A DNA stretch of 34,271 bases, taken from contig JAGPVU010000177.1 in NCBI GenBank assembly GCA_018066825.1, positions 1 to 34,271 on the forward strand, written 5' to 3'. Both the position numbers and the translations under genes were made by a program. Origin of the DNA: Cycloclasticus sp. GTDB taxonomy: Bacteria > Pseudomonadota > Gammaproteobacteria > Methylococcales > Cycloclasticaceae. The notes below the pieces were generated by a model. That model did not search any database. It was not told where the DNA came from and saw only the letters and a program-made list of their open reading frames with translations. Positions within the stretch are counted from its first letter, which is position 1; the number at the start of each line of letters is the position of its first letter. This document shows, piece after piece, positions 30,626 through 34,271 of the stretch.

Positions 30626-31600
30626 TTAATATCTATTTTGTTTTAACCTGAAGTTGACGTACACCATACTCAATAACAACAGTGCTGCAATGCCATTATG
30701 CGCTACAGCTATGCTGAGTGGCAAACTCAAGACTACGTTTAAAATACCTAACATGACTTGTGTACATAATAGCGTTAGCAATATGCCCCCTTCTTTACGC
30801 GCACGCACCTTAAATAACTTTGCCGCTAAATAAGCCAATATGATCGTGGTGACGATGGCACCCAACCGGTGCACCCAATGTATCGCAGCGCGCGCTTCAT
30901 TGCTGAGTACGCCAAATTCATAATCAACGCCTAAGCCTCGCCATAGTACGAAACCCTCACTGTAATCAAGTGATGGGGTCCAGTTGCCCGCAAAGCACGC
31001 CGGAAAATCAGGGCAGGCTAGGGCTGCATAATTGGTACTAGTCCATCCGCCTAGTGCAATTTGGGCGATCAATACAACCAAGCCTAACTTGGCTAAACTC
31101 TTTACACTGTTATCCGTCTGACTGACCAATAAGCGTTTATTGTTAAGCCGTAATAACAACCAAAAGAGCAAGCTTAATGTCGCTAAACCTCCCAGCAAAT
31201 GGCTGACTACGATGGCGGGTTTAACCAGCAAGGTCACCGTCCACATGCCTAAGGCACCTTGAAACACAACCAGCAAAAACAGGCTAATTGTCAAGCCGCG
31301 CTGGCCTAACAAAGGCCGTCGCCATGCTATCACCATTAAAATTAGAATTACCAGACCCAAGCCACTGGCAAAATAGCGATGGATCATTTCTTTCCAAGCT
31401 TTAGAGGCTTCAAATGGGCGCTCTGAAAAGGCCTCATTAGCTTTTAATACCTCATCATGCCCCTCTTCAATAATGAGGTTACCGTAACAACCTGGCCAAT
31501 CAGGGCAACCTAGGCCCGCATCAGACAAACGTACATAAGCACCTAATACCACGACAAATAAAGCCAGTAAAATTGCAAAAATGGTTAGCTTTCTAAACAT
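30626..31600 (-). CDS. ctaA: Heme A synthase (COX15/CtaA family)
   Basis: GAYVRLSDAGLGCPDWPGCYGN; EMIHRYFASGLGL; ALACPDFPACFAGNW; AIHWVHRLGAIVTT. Confidence 0.97.
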   Translation of the reverse strand: MFRKLTIFAILLALFVVVLGAYVRLSDAGLGCPDWPGCYGNLIIEEGHDEVLKANEAFSERPFEASKAWKEMIHRYFASGLGLVILILMVIAWRRPLLGQRGLTISLFLLVVFQGALGMWTVTLLVKPAIVVSHLLGGLATLSLLFWLLLRLNNKRLLVSQTDNSVKSLAKLGLVVLIAQIALGGWTSTNYAALACPDFPACFAGNWTPSLDYSEGFVLWRGLGVDYEFGVLSNEARAAIHWVHRLGAIVTTIILAYLAAKLFKVRARKEGGILLTLLCTQVMLGILNVVLSLPLSIAVAHNGIAALLLLSMVYVNFRLKQNRY

Positions 31601-31604
31601 GGCT

Positions 31605-32195
31605 TTACCCTATTTGTGAGGCCTTAAATAAAAGTTTTAAGTCCTTTTGTATCCCATACGGATCTGCTTGTTGTTGATACTTCATCATGATATTACCTAA
31701 TGGATCTAGTAAAATCATATCACCATCATTCAACCCTGCAATCAGCGTCTTCAGCTTAGCTATGTGCTCTTCTGTCCAAGGTAGTACAGTAAGCCCACCA
31801 TCTTGTGAAAACAGCGCTTGCGCTGCATCAGAACCAGATCCGCCGTTATCAAAGAAAACGCGTTTCAAACGGTCAGAATCTTTATTCAATAAGATGTTCA
31901 GTTGATGCAGTAACTTAACAGACTCAATGCATCCGCTATCGCAACGCCCATCAAGATCGAGGTGGACAAGAACCCAGCGACCCTTTAAATGTTGCAACCC
32001 TTCTTCAGTTGCTTGATTAACAAAATTTTGAATCTGAGATGGAATGGCAGGGGATATTAACTCACCATAGTTTTTAGTCTTACTTCCTTCCAGAAGTTGA
32101 GGGTTTTGATAAACAAACCAAGCCGACAAAACCGGCAACGCAAACAAGGTTGTAATAAAAATCAGTTTTAATCTATTTTTCGTTAATGTTTTCAT
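31605..32195 (-). CDS. SCO-like/thioredoxin-fold membrane-anchored protein of the cytochrome oxidase assembly cluster
   Basis: N-terminal TM; LKGRWVLVHLDLDGRCDSGCIESVKLLHQL (CxxxC in a thioredoxin-like context); MILLDPLGNIMMKYQQQADPYGIQKDLKLLFK; between ctaA and SURF1. Confidence 0.7.
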   Translation of the reverse strand: MKTLTKNRLKLIFITTLFALPVLSAWFVYQNPQLLEGSKTKNYGELISPAIPSQIQNFVNQATEEGLQHLKGRWVLVHLDLDGRCDSGCIESVKLLHQLNILLNKDSDRLKRVFFDNGGSGSDAAQALFSQDGGLTVLPWTEEHIAKLKTLIAGLNDGDMILLDPLGNIMMKYQQQADPYGIQKDLKLLFKASQIG

Positions 32196-32905
32196 GTTTT
32201 CTTAGTTTTAGTTTTAATGGTTACAACAAAATATATAATCAACCAAGTTAGCGCCAAGGCAAACCACTGAAACGCATAGCCATGGTGTTTTTCTGGTCCC
32301 ATTTCAAATAACGTCCATTCACGTTCATAGCCGTATAACTCATCATTATTTAATAATACTTGATAAGGCATAACAGCATAACCTAAACGCTCGGACACCT
32401 TGGCTAAATTAATCGTTTGCACAACCGCCGGCCAGCCTTTAGATAACACGTCAGCACCTTCTAGCGCAATACCAACACTTGGAAAATGGTCTAGCCTACC
32501 GTTTACCGATAGCTCAACTGTGTTGACTTTAACATCTGGTAAGGTGTTTCGATCATCACCTAAGGGAAGCCAACCTCTGTTTAGTAAAATAGCGCTGTTA
32601 TTGCTTAGCTTAATAGGCGTTAAAACGAAGTATCCCGCACGCCCTTGTTTAATTTGGTTATCAATCAATATTTGTTGATCAGCATCTATTGTGCCAGACA
32701 CAGTCACTGGTAGATAACGTAACTGTTGTTTGTTGATACGCACTGACTCTATTGCGACCGGTGCTAACTGTACACGCGCCGCTTGTAAATCTAACAACGC
32801 TTGCTTTTGTTCGGCTCGGTCTAATTGCCAATAGCCTAAGCCCAACAATAAACCCAGCACTAAAACAGCCAAAAGCGTTAAAATGAAATTAAATTTAAAC
32901 TGCAT
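32192..32905 (-). CDS. SURF1 family cytochrome oxidase biogenesis protein
   Basis: LGLLLGLGYWQLDRAEQKQALL; ILIDNQIKQGRAGYFVLTPI; ILLNRGWLPLG; HHGYAFQWFALALTWLIIYFVV. Confidence 0.93.
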   Translation of the reverse strand: MQFKFNFILTLLAVLVLGLLLGLGYWQLDRAEQKQALLDLQAARVQLAPVAIESVRINKQQLRYLPVTVSGTIDADQQILIDNQIKQGRAGYFVLTPIKLSNNSAILLNRGWLPLGDDRNTLPDVKVNTVELSVNGRLDHFPSVGIALEGADVLSKGWPAVVQTINLAKVSERLGYAVMPYQVLLNNDELYGYEREWTLFEMGPEKHHGYAFQWFALALTWLIIYFVVTIKTKTKKT

Positions 32906-32975
32906 AAACTAAAGCTGCCATTGCTTATTTACTTGCATTTATTCAACCATAGTAAACATTAGCTGAGATCACCAC

Positions 32976-33251
32976 ATGCCACCTATCATTAAATATCTCG
33001 TTGTTTTTATCTTATTTTTAATAATTTACCAATTATTTAGGGCGTTTTATCACCTAAGCAATACCAAATCAAAACCCAAAGAGGTCGTTAAATCCTTGGT
33101 TATTCGAATTGGTCTCTCAATCGCATTATTTATTGCTCTAATTTTAGCAGCCAGTTTTGACCTTATTAAACCACACGGCGTTGTACCTCATTCGCCATCA
33201 CTACCACAATCAAATGGAAACGAGATCAATAAAAAAGGCGCTACACAGTAG
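32976..33251 (+). CDS. DUF2909-like twin transmembrane protein
   Basis: 91 aa, two hydrophobic helices, located between SURF1 and coxC where DUF2909 proteins commonly occur. Confidence 0.6.
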   Translation: MPPIIKYLVVFILFLIIYQLFRAFYHLSNTKSKPKEVVKSLVIRIGLSIALFIALILAASFDLIKPHGVVPHSPSLPQSNGNEINKKGATQ

Positions 33252-33262
33252 CGCCTTTTTTA
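33231..33262. terminator. Bidirectional Rho-independent terminator between the DUF2909-like gene and coxC
   Basis: aaaaaa-ggcgctac-aca-gtagcgcc-ttttttt: perfect 8-bp GC-rich stem with A-tract upstream and T-tract downstream; stem covers the DUF2909 stop codon (33249-33251). Confidence 0.85.
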
Positions 33263-33276
33263 AAAAGCAAGGCGAA

Positions 33277-34140
33277 CTACAGCCAGTAAACAAATATAAA
33301 TAAGCCTAACCAAACAACATCAACAAAGTGCCAATACCAAGCAGCCGCTTCGAATGCAAAGTGATTTTCTGGCGTAAAGTGCCCTTTAATACTGCGAATT
33401 AGCATAACCAACAACATGATGGCGCCAACGGTTACGTGAAAACCATGGAAACCTGTCAACATATAAAAAGTAGAACCGTAAACACCTGAGCCCATTGTCA
33501 AATTGAGTTCATTGTAACCATGGCTATATTCTAAGACTTGTAAACCAACAAAAATAAAGCCGAGTAAAACTGTAGCCGCCAAACCCATAATTAACTGTTT
33601 ACGGTTATTGGCAACCAATCCCCAATGTGCCCACGTTACAGTGGCACCACTGATCAAAAGAATGAAGGTATTAATCGCAGGAAGACCCCATGCGCCCATT
33701 TTTTGATACTCGCCGCCCACCGCAGCTGGACCATTAGTTGGCCAAACAGCTTCGAAACCACTCCATATAAACTCATTAGTAGATGCACCCGAACCCTCTC
33801 CTGCCAACCAAGGCACCGAGAATACACGGATATAATAAAGTGCCCCGAAAAACGCGGCAAAAAACATGACCTCGGAGAAAATAAACCAGATCATCCCCAT
33901 ACGGAAAGACACGTCTTCTAATTTTTTGTAGGTGCCAGATTCACTTTCATCGATCACGTCACCAAACCAACCAAACATCATATAAACCAGTACTAAAAAC
34001 CCAATAATCATGACATTGGCTGCCATGCTATTACCATTTAATTGGCCAGCAAATCCGCCTAAAAACAGGGTCAAGCCAATCGAACCAACAATTGGCCATT
34101 TAGCATCGTGAGGAACGTAATACGCGTTTTCTGAAGACAT
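33277..34140 (-). CDS. coxC: Cytochrome c oxidase subunit III
   Basis: YYVPHDAKWPIVGSIGLTLFLGG; RMGMIWFIFSEVMFFAAFFGALYYIR; LTGFHGFHVTVGAIMLL; FAFEAAAWYWHFVDVVWLGLFIFVYW. Confidence 0.97.
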   Translation of the reverse strand: MSSENAYYVPHDAKWPIVGSIGLTLFLGGFAGQLNGNSMAANVMIIGFLVLVYMMFGWFGDVIDESESGTYKKLEDVSFRMGMIWFIFSEVMFFAAFFGALYYIRVFSVPWLAGEGSGASTNEFIWSGFEAVWPTNGPAAVGGEYQKMGAWGLPAINTFILLISGATVTWAHWGLVANNRKQLIMGLAATVLLGFIFVGLQVLEYSHGYNELNLTMGSGVYGSTFYMLTGFHGFHVTVGAIMLLVMLIRSIKGHFTPENHFAFEAAAWYWHFVDVVWLGLFIFVYWL

Positions 34141-34190
34141 ATAGTTACCTATTTCAGTTTAATTTTTTAATTAACAAGTTATCTACTTTG

Positions 34191-34271
34191 TTAATTATTG
34201 GTTAAAAATACAAACGAACCAAAATAAAATGTTGCAGCAATAGATATCAATATAACGACGGCTATTACATT
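34191..34271 (-). CDS. C-terminal fragment of a small membrane protein (possibly DUF2970-like), truncated by window edge
   Basis: Reverse strand reads ...NVIAVVILISIAATFYFGSFVFLTNN-stop; hydrophobic tail upstream of coxC. Confidence 0.45.
   Translation of the reverse strand, partial: NVIAVVILISIAATFYFGSFVFLTNN

Overview
The window is a 34.3 kb stretch of gene-dense chromosome from an unnamed gammaproteobacterium. The lineage is inferred from gene content and order. There is no sign of prophage, integrase, transposase, CRISPR array, rRNA or tRNA. Left to right it holds: a 3'-truncated glnE (-), missing from the ORF track because it runs off the edge; a PAS-GGDEF-EAL protein with a degenerate GGDEF (+); a YHS-type copper P-type ATPase (-); a limonene-epoxide-hydrolase-like protein (-); a stand-alone HyuA-type hydantoinase/oxoprolinase (-); a translationally coupled GldA/GldF/GldG-like ABC system plus DUF4340 protein plus mutM (+); a four-gene unit of two DUF1538 (UmpA/UmpB-like) membrane proteins, a non-canonical PII-like protein and a two-CBS protein (+); a TPR-sulfotransferase (+); a thioesterase, a YebC-family protein, gamma-glutamyltransferase, a 4Fe-4S ferredoxin, coaD, rsmD and an M16 peptidase pair (all -); ftsY-ftsE-ftsX-rpoH (+); a retropepsin-like protease (-); and a cytochrome c oxidase assembly block (ctaB, ctaA, SCO-like protein, SURF1, DUF2909, coxC). 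The two strongest leads are (1) the DUF1538 x2 + PII-like + CBS unit, which looks like a nucleotide-sensing regulated transporter, and (2) a near-perfect CIRCE/HrcA operator (17 of 18 arm positions) overlapping the -10 region upstream of rpoH.
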